A stretch of 64,000 bases of DNA. Origin: DATKRB01 sp963794215. GTDB taxonomy: Bacteria; Actinomycetota; Acidimicrobiia; Acidimicrobiales; RAAP-2. The number at the start of each line of letters is the position of its first letter. Position 1 is the first letter of the stretch. The translations under genes and the position numbers were made by a program. The stretch spans positions 1-64,000 of the forward strand of contig CAWCCQ010000001.1 in NCBI GenBank assembly GCA_963794215.1, given 5' to 3'. Positions 39,991-48,020 of the stretch are shown here, piece by piece. The notes beneath the pieces are model-generated. The model had not been told where the DNA came from. It saw nothing but the letters and a program-made list of their open reading frames with translations, and made no database searches.

Positions 39991-42165
39991 CTACAAGATG
40001 AACAGCATCTCCTGATAGGTGGCGAGCGGCCAGAGATCGTCGGCAACGAGCGCTTCGAGGCGATCGGCGGCTGCTCGGACCGCAGTCATCGCCGGGAGCA
40101 GTTGATCCTGCGCGTGCCCTGCCTCGGCCCCGACGCTGCCATCAGAATGGGCCAAGGCGGCTCGCAGCGCCGCGATGCCGGCCCTGAGGTCTGCGATCGA
40201 GCCGGACACCTCGTCAAAGGTCGTGCGGTCCCCCTCCACGCTGATCGCCTTCAGGCTGGCGAGGTTCGTCGCGAGCTCAGTTTGGTAGCGGACCGCGGAC
40301 GGCAAAATGATGGTGTTCGCCATCTCGAGTGTGATTCTGGCCTCTACGCCGATGCTTAGGGCGTACTGCTCGAGGGCGATCTCATAACGACTGTGCATCT
40401 CGCGGTGGCTGAACACGCCATAGTGGCTGAAGAGCTCCATCGCGTCGTCGCTCAGAAGCTCGGGCAGCGCGTCGAGGGTGGTGCGCAGGTTGGGCAAACC
40501 GCGTTCGGCCGCTTCGATCTGCCAAGTGTCGGTGTAACCGTCGCCGTTGAATACCACGTTGCCGTGAACCGAGATAACTTCCTGCAGGACCCGTTGCACA
40601 GCGACGTTGAACTCGGTTCCCTCGGCGACCAGCGACTCGAGTTCAGTGGCGAGGTAGTCCAACGCCTCCGCCAAGATGGTGTTGATGGTGACCATCGGGC
40701 CAGCGATCGACTGGAGGGACCCGGGGGCTCGGAACTCAAAGCGGTTTCCGGTGAAGGCGAACGGGCTCGTCCGGTTCCGGTCGCCGGGATCGGTCGGCAG
40801 CACGGGCAAGGTGTCAACCCCAATGGTGAGCGTCCCCTTCTCCTTGGAGTTGGTCGCGCCACCCTTGGCGATCTGGTCGAAGACGTCGGTGAGCTGGTCC
40901 CCCAAGAAGATGGAGATGATCGCTGGCGGTGCCTCGTTGGCGCCAAGACGGTGGTCGTTGGTCGCCGATGCGACCGACGCCCGCAAGAGGCCGCCGAACT
41001 TATGGACGGATCGGATCACCGCGCCGCAGAAGACGAGGAATTGGGCATTGTCGTGCGGCGTGTCCCCGGGGAGCAGGAGGTTCCCCTCGGTGGCATTCCC
41101 GAGAGAGAAGTTCACGTGCTTCCCCGAGCCATTGATGCCGTCGAACGGCTTCTCGTGGAACAGACATTCCATCCCGTGCTTCTGGGCGACCCGCTTGAGG
41201 GTGACCATCAGCAGTTGCTGATGGTCGGCGGCGACGTTCGACCGCTCGAACATCGGGGCCAGCTCGAACTGACCCGGCGCGACTTCGTTGTGGCGAGTCT
41301 TCGCCGGGATGCCCAACTTGAACAGCTCCCGCTCGGCGTCGAGCATGAAGCCAAGCACCCGCTCGGGAATGGCCCCGAAGTAGTGGTCGTCGAACTCCTG
41401 TCCCTTGGGCGGCTTAGCGCCGAACAAGGTGCGCCCGGTGTTGAGGAGATCCGGCCGCGAGAGGAAGAAACTTCGGTCGATCAGAAAGTACTCCTGCTCG
41501 GCGCCGGCGAACGACACCACAGCGTCAGGGCGCTCGTGGCCGAACAGGCGGAGCACGCGCTCGGCCTGGAGCGCCATTGCCTGCTGGGAGCGCAGGAGCG
41601 GAGTCTTGTGGTCAAGGGCCTCGCCGGTCATGGACACGAACACGGTCGGGATGCACAGTGTCCGACCGTTGGGGTTCTCAAGTAGGTATGCCGGACTGGT
41701 CGCGTCCCAACCGGTATATCCACGAGCCTCGAAGGTCGCCCGCAGACCACCGCTCGGAAAACTCGATGCGTCAGGCTCACCTTGCGTGAGCGTCTTGCCG
41801 GAGAACTCGGCGATCGATGAACCGTCCCCGCCTGGCTCGAGGAAGCTGTCGTGCTTCTCTGCGGTCAGGTGCGTGAGCGGGAAGAAGACGTGTGCGTAGT
41901 GTGTCGCACCCTTCTCCATCGCCCAGTCCTTCATGGCCGCGGCCACGACGTCGGCCACGGTTGGATCGAGGGGCTTGGAATGCTCGATAGTCGCTATTAA
42001 CGATTTGAAGACCAACTTGGGCAGGCGCTTCTGCATGACCGCCTTGGTGAAGACATTCTCGCCGAAGATCTCGCCCGGACTCTCCGAGGACATCGAAATA
42101 CCCGTCGGTGCCTGGTGGCTCTTTATGGCATTGATCGCCTCGAGGCGCGTCTTACTCCCACTCAC
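39991..42165 (-). CDS. glnN: Glutamine synthetase type III, 724 aa
   Basis: This is an ATP-dependent glutamate-ammonia ligase of the GSIII class. The length (724 aa) is the class hallmark, far above GSI and GSII. Visible signatures are GAEQEYFLIDRSFF (Glu metal ligands), RHNEVAPGQFELAP, DGINGSGKHVNFSL and ANEAPPAIIS. The coding sequence is intact, starting at ATG 42165. It stands alone, leftward. In combination with the amine cluster starting 1.5 kb away it suggests a local nitrogen theme, but no shared promoter is seen. Confidence 0.93.
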   Translation of the reverse strand: MSGSKTRLEAINAIKSHQAPTGISMSSESPGEIFGENVFTKAVMQKRLPKLVFKSLIATIEHSKPLDPTVADVVAAAMKDWAMEKGATHYAHVFFPLTHLTAEKHDSFLEPGGDGSSIAEFSGKTLTQGEPDASSFPSGGLRATFEARGYTGWDATSPAYLLENPNGRTLCIPTVFVSMTGEALDHKTPLLRSQQAMALQAERVLRLFGHERPDAVVSFAGAEQEYFLIDRSFFLSRPDLLNTGRTLFGAKPPKGQEFDDHYFGAIPERVLGFMLDAERELFKLGIPAKTRHNEVAPGQFELAPMFERSNVAADHQQLLMVTLKRVAQKHGMECLFHEKPFDGINGSGKHVNFSLGNATEGNLLLPGDTPHDNAQFLVFCGAVIRSVHKFGGLLRASVASATNDHRLGANEAPPAIISIFLGDQLTDVFDQIAKGGATNSKEKGTLTIGVDTLPVLPTDPGDRNRTSPFAFTGNRFEFRAPGSLQSIAGPMVTINTILAEALDYLATELESLVAEGTEFNVAVQRVLQEVISVHGNVVFNGDGYTDTWQIEAAERGLPNLRTTLDALPELLSDDAMELFSHYGVFSHREMHSRYEIALEQYALSIGVEARITLEMANTIILPSAVRYQTELATNLASLKAISVEGDRTTFDEVSGSIADLRAGIAALRAALAHSDGSVGAEAGHAQDQLLPAMTAVRAAADRLEALVADDLWPLATYQEMLFIL

Positions 42166-42383
42166 TCGTCATCTCCCTGCGCGCTCGACCGGTCAACGGT
42201 CACTGCCTCCACACGCTCAACCATGCCGTGTGGTGGTGACCTCTCCAAACTAGACGTGGCTGTAGCGGGGAAGGTTTCCACGGCGTAAACACTTCGGCGG
42301 GAACGTCGATCGGGCTCCTAGCCTCACTCAGGCGCATCGATCGACGCCATCGAGCCATCAGTCCAGGAGTTAACCTGGGGAAA

Positions 42384-42782
42384 TCAACTAGCCCATCGCC
42401 GAATCCGTTCACGTTCGCGCTCGGTGGTGCCGCCCCAAACCCCGCTTAGTTCGTAATCGGCAAGTGCGTAATCCAAGCACTGCGAACGAACCGGGCACCC
42501 CAAGCATAACGCGCGGGCCCGGAAGATGGAGCTACCGGCGTCGGGAAAGAACGTCTCGGTGGGCTGACCTTTGCACGCAGCCTCTTCCATCCATAGGCCC
42601 GACGATGGTCCCACAACGAACGACCGTACCGCGGGCCTTCGCCGACGAGAGGGACCCTGGTCCGGTGCCGGTTGGGTCCGCTGTGCCGCGCCGGCCGCCC
42701 CCGAAACCGACGGTAGGTATCGTCGCGTTGCCCCACGTCGATCACGAGGTGTGGGGTGGTCCAGGTCATTGAGCATCCCCAT
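42384..42782 (-). CDS. WhiB-family iron-sulfur transcription factor
   Basis: This is an actinobacterial WhiB-like regulator that binds a [4Fe-4S] cluster. The four Cys ligands are in ACKGQ, LCLGC (CxxC) and SQC, followed by the turn motif GVWGGT and a basic C-terminus (ERERERIRRW) for DNA contact. The N-terminus is long and poorly conserved. ATG 42782 (MGMLNDLDH) is chosen here; starts at 42833 or further in are possible. Redox- or stress-linked control is typical of the family; the targets are unknown. Confidence 0.85.
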   Translation of the reverse strand: MGMLNDLDHPTPRDRRGATRRYLPSVSGAAGAAQRTQPAPDQGPSRRRRPAVRSFVVGPSSGLWMEEAACKGQPTETFFPDAGSSIFRARALCLGCPVRSQCLDYALADYELSGVWGGTTERERERIRRWAS

Positions 42783-42901
42783 TCGATGCCGACGGAAGCT
42801 GGCTCGGGTCGATGAACCCTCGATGCGTCCCAATGTGAACGGAGCGAGAACACTCGGCCGGGGCGGGCGGCAACGAGCTGGTAGGCAGTAACTTCCGATG
42901 A

Positions 42902-43138
42902 GTGATGGGTGAGTTCCCGTGCCCTCGGGCTCCTTTTTGTTCGGGTCGACTCCAGTTGGATCCTGCGGAGCGGATGCACGGGTACGTGGCCCATTGCCAT
43001 CCTCCTAGTGACTATGCCGATTGCTGGATGGCCTACTGGTGGGACGCATGGCAACAGGACTGGAAACCCTGTGAGCCGACCCACGGCGGTCCCGCGCCAA
43101 GAGTGCATACGGCGGCCACGTCGGGCCCCCGTCGATAG
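42902..43138 (+). CDS. Possible small Cys/Trp-rich protein, 78 aa
   Basis: The frame reads MGEFPCPRAPFCSGRL, then HGYVAHCHPPSDYADCWMAY and WDAWQQDWKPCEP. Five Cys, several His and five Trp in about 55 residues are far from random and suggest a metal-binding mini-protein. The start is GTG 42902 or ATG 42905; no strong ribosome-binding site is visible. It diverges from whiB. I do not recognise the family. The rest of the gap to 43261 shows nothing. Confidence 0.4.
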   Translation: MMGEFPCPRAPFCSGRLQLDPAERMHGYVAHCHPPSDYADCWMAYWWDAWQQDWKPCEPTHGGPAPRVHTAATSGPRR

Positions 43139-43261
43139 GCTTCGCTTGTCAACGTCGACGCCCGGAGGGTTCGGTGCGTGAAGCCTGAGCCCGGAGCCGG
43201 GGGATCGTCAGATAAAGACTCTGCATTGCTATACGTCATGGTTCTCACGGGTTGAGGGGCG

Positions 43262-43420
43262 CGATAAATAGTGGGTAGCTGTACGCGATAAGAGCCGAAC
43301 CACGCTGTTTTACCTAACGATAAGTGGTGGCTATCGATCAAGCGATAAGTGCTGGCTACGCTACGCGCGATAAGGGGCAAGTGGTGAGACGCCCTATAAG
43401 CTGTGGGTACCGGATAAACC
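43262..43420. repeat. CGATAA-rich repeat array, locus D
   Basis: Six GATAA motifs occur in 160 bases, including CGATAAGTGGTGGCTATCGA and GATAAGGGGCAAGTGGTGAG followed by ACGCCCTATAAGCTGTG. The last two match the unit junction at locus A (GAGGCAAGTGGTGAGCGCCCTATAAGTCGTG there). Same orientation as loci A and C. The following stretch to 43699 shows no gene. Confidence 0.65.
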
Positions 43421-43699
43421 TTCGGCTACCTTGTTATGGGACATTGCGGGTCCAAAATTACGATCCAGCTGCTAGTGAGCATCCAACGGATCCGGTCGGT
43501 GGCCCGGATCGTCGAGCACACCATCTCATTCCACCGCCGGCTGCGCGCACGTCGAGCCCGCATGCAAGACACTGCCGAGAGCACAGGCCGAGCGTAGTCC
43601 TCGCATTCCTAGATGTTCAATATCCAACGCTCCGCCGCCGCCGGAGAAACTCGACCAGGGAGATCTCTGAGCCGGTCCGCATGCCTGGTCCGTCCTCGC

Positions 43700-44155
43700 T
43701 CAGATGATGTCCTTGAACACCGCGGTGCTGTTGGCTGTCTCCTTGGCGACGGGGAAGTTGAAGCCGCACTTCGGGCAGGGCTCGGACAGCACCTTCTGCT
43801 CCGCCGCCAAGTCGTACTCCTTGTCCTGCAGCGTGCCGCAGGTCGGGCAGATGCGCAGCAACCTCGTCGCCTTGAGCTCGAAGTTGGTGATGATGTCCTC
43901 CATGATGGCGCCATTGGCCGCCCACTCCTTGGCGTGCTTGTGGTAGGTGTCCATGTGCCAGTCGTTCACCGCCTCCTTGGACGCCCACATGGAGAGCTCG
44001 ACGTACCAACCGGGCTCGTCGGGGTGCTCCCACCACGTCAGGTGGAGGAAGCCGGGCTTGGTCATGAGGTGGTGGCGCACGTCGCTAAAGACGGTGCGGA
44101 ACTTGTCGTATGCGTCGGGGCTCGAGAACCGGACCCGCTGCATGCTGAGGTACAT
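43700..44155 (-). CDS. ABM-like domain fused to a zinc ribbon, 151 aa
   Basis: Residues 1-95 resemble an antibiotic-biosynthesis-monooxygenase-type (dimeric alpha/beta barrel) domain: MYLSMQRVRFSSPDAYDKF, then KPGFLHLTWWEHPDEPGWYV and FMWASKEAV-like spacing. Residues 103-130 form a zinc ribbon with C103, C106, C127 and C130 (CPTCG and CPKCG). The combination is not one I recognise as a named family. It is the last gene of the leftward amine operon, 45 bases after the stress-protein gene. A role in oxidation of, or protection from, a reactive product such as formaldehyde is only a guess. Confidence 0.7.
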   Translation of the reverse strand: MYLSMQRVRFSSPDAYDKFRTVFSDVRHHLMTKPGFLHLTWWEHPDEPGWYVELSMWASKEAVNDWHMDTYHKHAKEWAANGAIMEDIITNFELKATRLLRICPTCGTLQDKEYDLAAEQKVLSEPCPKCGFNFPVAKETANSTAVFKDII

Positions 44156-44199
44156 ACCTGGTGCTTCTCCTTGGACGTAGTGGGTGGGCGTGACGACGC

Positions 44200-44718
44200 T
44201 TAGGGGCTAACGCCCTCGACTTCGACTGCGGAGCCGACCTTGCGGGCCACCTCCTTGACCAGGTCCCCCTCCACCACCGCGCGCCAGCGCACCGGCTGAT
44301 CCGGCCGCACGACGATGACGTGCTCCACCGAACGGGCTTGGGCTGCCGCCGCAATGGTCTTGGCTGGCTTCCGGGACACCGCGATCTGGCCCCAACACTC
44401 GACCCCGGCCTTCTCCAAAGCGGCCACCGCCCGTTCGACGATGTCGCGCTGCTCAGCCATCTCCTTACGGCTCGGCATGAGGCCCGGGTTCTGCAGGCCC
44501 AGGCTCGAGCCGTAGAGGCGGGCGATACTCACCACTGCCACCGGCCGTCCCCCGCTCAGGCGCAGCGCCAGGCGAAGGGCCGCTCCGGGAATGCTCACCC
44601 CGTTGGCGGCGATGAGCACGGCCGCCGGCTGAGCAGGCTGCTTGTCAAACTTGCGCCGTCCGAACTTGCGTCGGATTGGATGGGCGGTCCTAGCGTCCAC
44701 CGGTGGCGCCATCGTCAT
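44200..44718 (-). CDS. Universal stress protein (UspA-like), 172 aa
   Basis: This is a single UspA-type Rossmann-like domain with a basic N-terminal tail (RRKFGRRKFDKQ). AAVLIAANGVSIPGAAL and VAVVSIARLYG form the first strands; VEHVIVVRPDQP is near the nucleotide-binding end. The canonical G-x2-G-x9-GS ATP motif is not evident. Its ATG overlaps the stop of the permease gene (ATGA), so translation is coupled to permease synthesis. Confidence 0.7.
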   Translation of the reverse strand: MTMAPPVDARTAHPIRRKFGRRKFDKQPAQPAAVLIAANGVSIPGAALRLALRLSGGRPVAVVSIARLYGSSLGLQNPGLMPSRKEMAEQRDIVERAVAALEKAGVECWGQIAVSRKPAKTIAAAAQARSVEHVIVVRPDQPVRWRAVVEGDLVKEVARKVGSAVEVEGVSP

Positions 44719-46298
44719 AGCTCCGTCTCCTGCATGGTCGACAGCGTCGGCAGCCCTTCGGGCACCACCGTCGGGCCAGGCATGTCACCCAAGTCGATGC
44801 CGCCCGGTGACCCGACTACCAGGGGCATGGCCTCAGACGTGTCGATCCCCCGCCGCTTGTCGCTCATCTTGCGCCACCAGTAGAGCGGGACGTAGGCCGC
44901 CACGATCACCAGACCGAGGATGTAGAGGAAGTGCCCCTGCCCGGGCCCCACCACGATGTCCGGCGAGTTCCAGCCGCCCACGAAGTAGTCGAAGGTGAGG
45001 AAGAGTGCGATGGCCAGCGCCACCCAGCGGAACCAGCCTGGTAGACGGAAGGGGCTGACACGCTCCGGTCGGAACTGACGGATGAGGAAGTACCCGTACA
45101 TGGACGCTGCTACGGCCACGATGTAGCCGACGTTGGAGAAAATGTAGATTCTCACCGGCGAGCCGAAGAGGCTGACGATGAGGGCGCAGACCACGTTAAA
45201 GGCCATGGCCCGGTCCGGCACGTGGTGCTTGTTCGTGTGCTCGAAGAACCGCGGCAAGAGCCGGTCTTCCGAAGCCTGGAACAGCGATCGAGCCACTCCC
45301 ATGATGGCGTTGAGCACCGAAAGCACCAGGGCGAAGATCAGCGGGATGCCGATGACGTATTTCACCCAGCCGGCGTTGCCGAAGATGTGGTCGCAGAAGC
45401 TCGTGTAGAGCGTGAGCGGGTCCGCCGTCTTGAGGGAAGCTCCGAGGACTCCCACGAAGACGATCGCCGTGCCGATATATACGAAGACTCCGTAGAGGCC
45501 CTCAGCCGTGAGCGCGATCTTGGCGTCACGGGCCGGGTCGCGACACTCGCCGATATAGCACGCCGCTGCCTCCATCGCGATCGCGTTCCACGAGATCACA
45601 AAGATCCAACTCATGAAGAAGATGAAGCCCGCCGTCTTCGGATCGGCGTAGTGGAAGCCCGAGATGTTCGACCAGTGGAAGCTCGAGGGTTTGAAGATCG
45701 GTAGGAGGATCAACAGGGTCAGTGGCACCATCGACGTGACGCCCAGAATCGTGGCAAACGTTGCGCCTAACTTGATGCCGAACAAGCACAGGGCAAAGAG
45801 CCCTAGCAGGCCGATGAAGGTGATGGCGAGCACGCCGACGGACACGGGCGTGCCCAGTGAGCCGAGGGGCGAGAAGGAGCGACCGAGCGGCACATGGAAG
45901 AGGACGGCGATGTATCCGGCGGCCAGAAGCATGTTGATCGGAGCGACGGGGAACCACCCCAGCCAGTAGCCCCAGCCCGAGACGCCGCCGATGTGTTTGG
46001 CCGTGGTGTGTCCGAGCGGTTCGAAGCTCTCGTAGGCGTAGGACGGCATTCCGCCGGTCCGGTGGGGCAGGAGCGCGGCCAGCTCGCCCATACACAGGCA
46101 GACGATCAAGCCGATGATCACCACCAGCGCGATGGCCGGGATGGCTGCCGCACCCATGGACGAGACGGCAAACGGCACGATGCCGGTCACCAAGATGGTG
46201 CCGGCCAAGCCGATCACGAAAGCACCCCACCAGTTCGTCCCTCTGCTCAGAGAGGTGGCGATCTCTGGCGGACCGGTCACGGTGTCGTGTTCACTCAT
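44715..46298 (-). CDS. APC-superfamily amino acid/amine permease, 527 aa
   Basis: This is an inner-membrane transporter with about 12 hydrophobic segments. The first helix follows SRGTNWWGAFVIGLAGTILV. The conserved helix 1-3 signatures MGELAALLPHRTGGMPSYAY and WGYWLGWFPVAPIN match the APC family, including putrescine/ethanolamine/amino acid carriers. ATG 46298 is chosen for its GAGGAG site. It lies 59 bases downstream of the glutamine-synthetase-like ligase gene and overlaps the next gene. Import of the amine used by the ligase is the obvious role, as PuuP does for putrescine. Confidence 0.88.
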   Translation of the reverse strand: MSEHDTVTGPPEIATSLSRGTNWWGAFVIGLAGTILVTGIVPFAVSSMGAAAIPAIALVVIIGLIVCLCMGELAALLPHRTGGMPSYAYESFEPLGHTTAKHIGGVSGWGYWLGWFPVAPINMLLAAGYIAVLFHVPLGRSFSPLGSLGTPVSVGVLAITFIGLLGLFALCLFGIKLGATFATILGVTSMVPLTLLILLPIFKPSSFHWSNISGFHYADPKTAGFIFFMSWIFVISWNAIAMEAAACYIGECRDPARDAKIALTAEGLYGVFVYIGTAIVFVGVLGASLKTADPLTLYTSFCDHIFGNAGWVKYVIGIPLIFALVLSVLNAIMGVARSLFQASEDRLLPRFFEHTNKHHVPDRAMAFNVVCALIVSLFGSPVRIYIFSNVGYIVAVAASMYGYFLIRQFRPERVSPFRLPGWFRWVALAIALFLTFDYFVGGWNSPDIVVGPGQGHFLYILGLVIVAAYVPLYWWRKMSDKRRGIDTSEAMPLVVGSPGGIDLGDMPGPTVVPEGLPTLSTMQETEL

Positions 46299-46357
46299 CT
46301 GGTCTCCTCGTCCGGATTTGGAAGGGTTTGGGTGGTGCGTGCTCGGGTGGTCGAGGG

Positions 46358-47752
46358 TCAGAAAGCCTGCAGGTAGCGCTCCAGCTCCCAGGGCGTCACC
46401 TCGGTGTGAGAAGCCCGTACCTCGTCGCGCTTTGTCTGTACGAAATAGTCGAGGTAGTCGCCCTGTGGCGTCTTGCCCAGGCCGTCGCGCAGCGCCTTGT
46501 CGATCTCCAGGTGGTCGAGCGCGTGCCACAAGGTCATGGGCATCGAGCGCAGGCCGCGCTGGGCGGCCTCAAGCGGGGAGAGAGACAGCAGATCGAGGTC
46601 GCAGGGGTCGCCCGGGTCGAGCCCTTTGGCAACGCCATCCATGCCTGCGGCGATCAGCGCGCTCATGGCGAGGTACGGATTGGCGGATCCGTCGATGCAG
46701 CGGTCCTCCACCCGGCCCGGATCGGGGACCCGCAGCATGTGGGTGCGGTCGTTGCCACCGTAAGTCGCGTACGTGGGCGACCAGGCCGCACCGGAGTTCG
46801 GCGCGGGTGCGGCCAGGCGTTTGTAGGAGTTCACGGTCGGACACGCCACGGCTGCGAGCGCCTCGGCATGCTCGAGCAGGCCGGCGATGAAGGAGTAGCC
46901 GAGCGGTGACACGCCGAGCCCGCGGGGGTCGTCCTCGCCCAGGAAGAGGGCGCCTCCTTCGGGATCCCACAGGCTGAGGTGCATGTGCAGCCCATTCCCG
47001 GTCAGGTTGGTGAAGGGCTTGGGCATGAAGGTGGCCAGCATCCCGGCCTGGGCCGCGAGGCTGTGCACCATGTAGCGGAAGACGATGACCCGGTCTGCGG
47101 TGATCATGGCGTCGGCGAAGCGGAAGTTCTGCTCGAACTGGCCGTTGGCGTCCTCGTGGTCGTTGGCGTAGTTGGCCCACCCCAGCGTGTTCATATGCCG
47201 GGACACCGCGGTCAGGTGGTCGAACATGCGGGTCAAGGCCCGGGCGTCGTAGCACGGAGCCATGGCCGCATCCATGGGGTCGGCCACCGTGATGCCGCCC
47301 TCGGGGGTGCGACGCACGAGGAAGTACTCGGCTTCCGCGCCGACCTTCAGGGCGTAGCCCGCCTCGGCCAGTCGCTCGATCTGGCGTCTCAGGATCACCC
47401 GCGGCGCGAACGGCCAGGGCTCGCCCAACACGTAGGGATCGCACTGGATGATCCCGAGCCCCGGCTGCCATGGCGCCGGCATGTAGGAGCTCAGGTCGGG
47501 CATGGCGAGGATGTCGGGCGAGGACGGCACCTGGCCCATCGGGCCGGCCGCGAAGCCGGCGAAACCCGCTCCGTCGGCCAGCAATCCTTCGATGGCCGAG
47601 ACCGGAACCATCTTGGCGCAGGGCTTGCCGCGGAGATCTACAAACATGGCGAAGAGGAAGTCGACGCCGTCCCGCCTGGTGGCCTCGGTCAGCTCCGCCG
47701 CGTTCGTGACCGTGGCGGACTCACGCTCCAGTGTGCTCGTCAGGACGATCAC
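46358..47752 (-). CDS. Glutamine-synthetase-like gamma-glutamyl-amide ligase (GlnT/GmaS/PuuA type)
   Basis: This is an ATP-dependent ligase of the GS fold, about 460 aa, resembling type-III glutamate-ammonia ligases of methylamine users and gamma-glutamyl-amide synthetases. FAMFVDLRGKPCAKMVP is typical of this branch. GAEAEYFLVR gives the Glu ligands and NFRFADAMITADRVIVFRY the middle block. NGLHMHLSLWD gives the ATP-site His, and VEDRCIDGSANPYLA with an Arg and Asp lies near the end. The start is unclear: GTG 47752 overlaps the GGAGG site, while CTG 47743 has ideal 8-base spacing. It is the first gene of the leftward operon, divergent from the MgsABC-like genes. The likely reaction is glutamate plus amine plus ATP to a gamma-glutamyl amide. 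Confidence 0.82.
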   Translation of the reverse strand: MIVLTSTLERESATVTNAAELTEATRRDGVDFLFAMFVDLRGKPCAKMVPVSAIEGLLADGAGFAGFAAGPMGQVPSSPDILAMPDLSSYMPAPWQPGLGIIQCDPYVLGEPWPFAPRVILRRQIERLAEAGYALKVGAEAEYFLVRRTPEGGITVADPMDAAMAPCYDARALTRMFDHLTAVSRHMNTLGWANYANDHEDANGQFEQNFRFADAMITADRVIVFRYMVHSLAAQAGMLATFMPKPFTNLTGNGLHMHLSLWDPEGGALFLGEDDPRGLGVSPLGYSFIAGLLEHAEALAAVACPTVNSYKRLAAPAPNSGAAWSPTYATYGGNDRTHMLRVPDPGRVEDRCIDGSANPYLAMSALIAAGMDGVAKGLDPGDPCDLDLLSLSPLEAAQRGLRSMPMTLWHALDHLEIDKALRDGLGKTPQGDYLDYFVQTKRDEVRASHTEVTPWELERYLQAF

Positions 47753-47821
47753 CTCCTGTGTCGATGGCTTCGTGTTAACGATGTTGCCCCGTGGGAAACA
47801 CTGGATGGTTACTGCACGATT

Positions 47822-47838
47822 GCCAACTGTTGCTTGGC
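47822..47838. promoter_or_regulatory. Candidate operator GCCAA-N7-TTGGC
   Basis: This is a 5-bp inverted repeat with a 7-base centre in the divergent control region, on the ligase side. It contains GCAACAG on the leftward strand. A related GGCAACAG lies inside the opposite promoter at 47944-47951. It may bind the XRE-cupin regulator encoded downstream. Confidence 0.3.
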
Positions 47839-47937
47839 TGTTAACTCGCGCGGTTCTCCGGCGTGACACAGAGCGGTAGTCCAAGCTGCCCGCTTTCTTC
47901 CGGCGGTGTGTGGTTGCCTACATCTCTACGCTGTTTC

Positions 47938-47965
47938 TTGACAGGCAACAGCCGCCGGTCATAAT
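47938..47965 (+). promoter_or_regulatory. Strong sigma-70-type promoter of the rightward amine operon
   Basis: TTGACA at 47938-47943 and CATAAT at 47960-47965 are 16 bases apart. The first start codon (GTG 48021) lies about 50 bases beyond with a GAAGGAGAG site. Confidence 0.65.
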
Positions 47966-48020
47966 GAGAGGCACGCGGAGGTCCCCGGACCCCGGCCCCA
48001 CCCGGACGAAGGAGAGCGCA

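Noticed and set aside
40393..41685. A 430-aa rightward frame opposite the type III glutamine synthetase
   Set aside because: It is the antisense shadow of a strongly conserved gene and has no domain of its own.
46979..47866. A 295-aa rightward frame opposite the ligase gene
   Set aside because: It is antisense to the GS-like ligase, rich in Gly, His and Arg, with no start signal.
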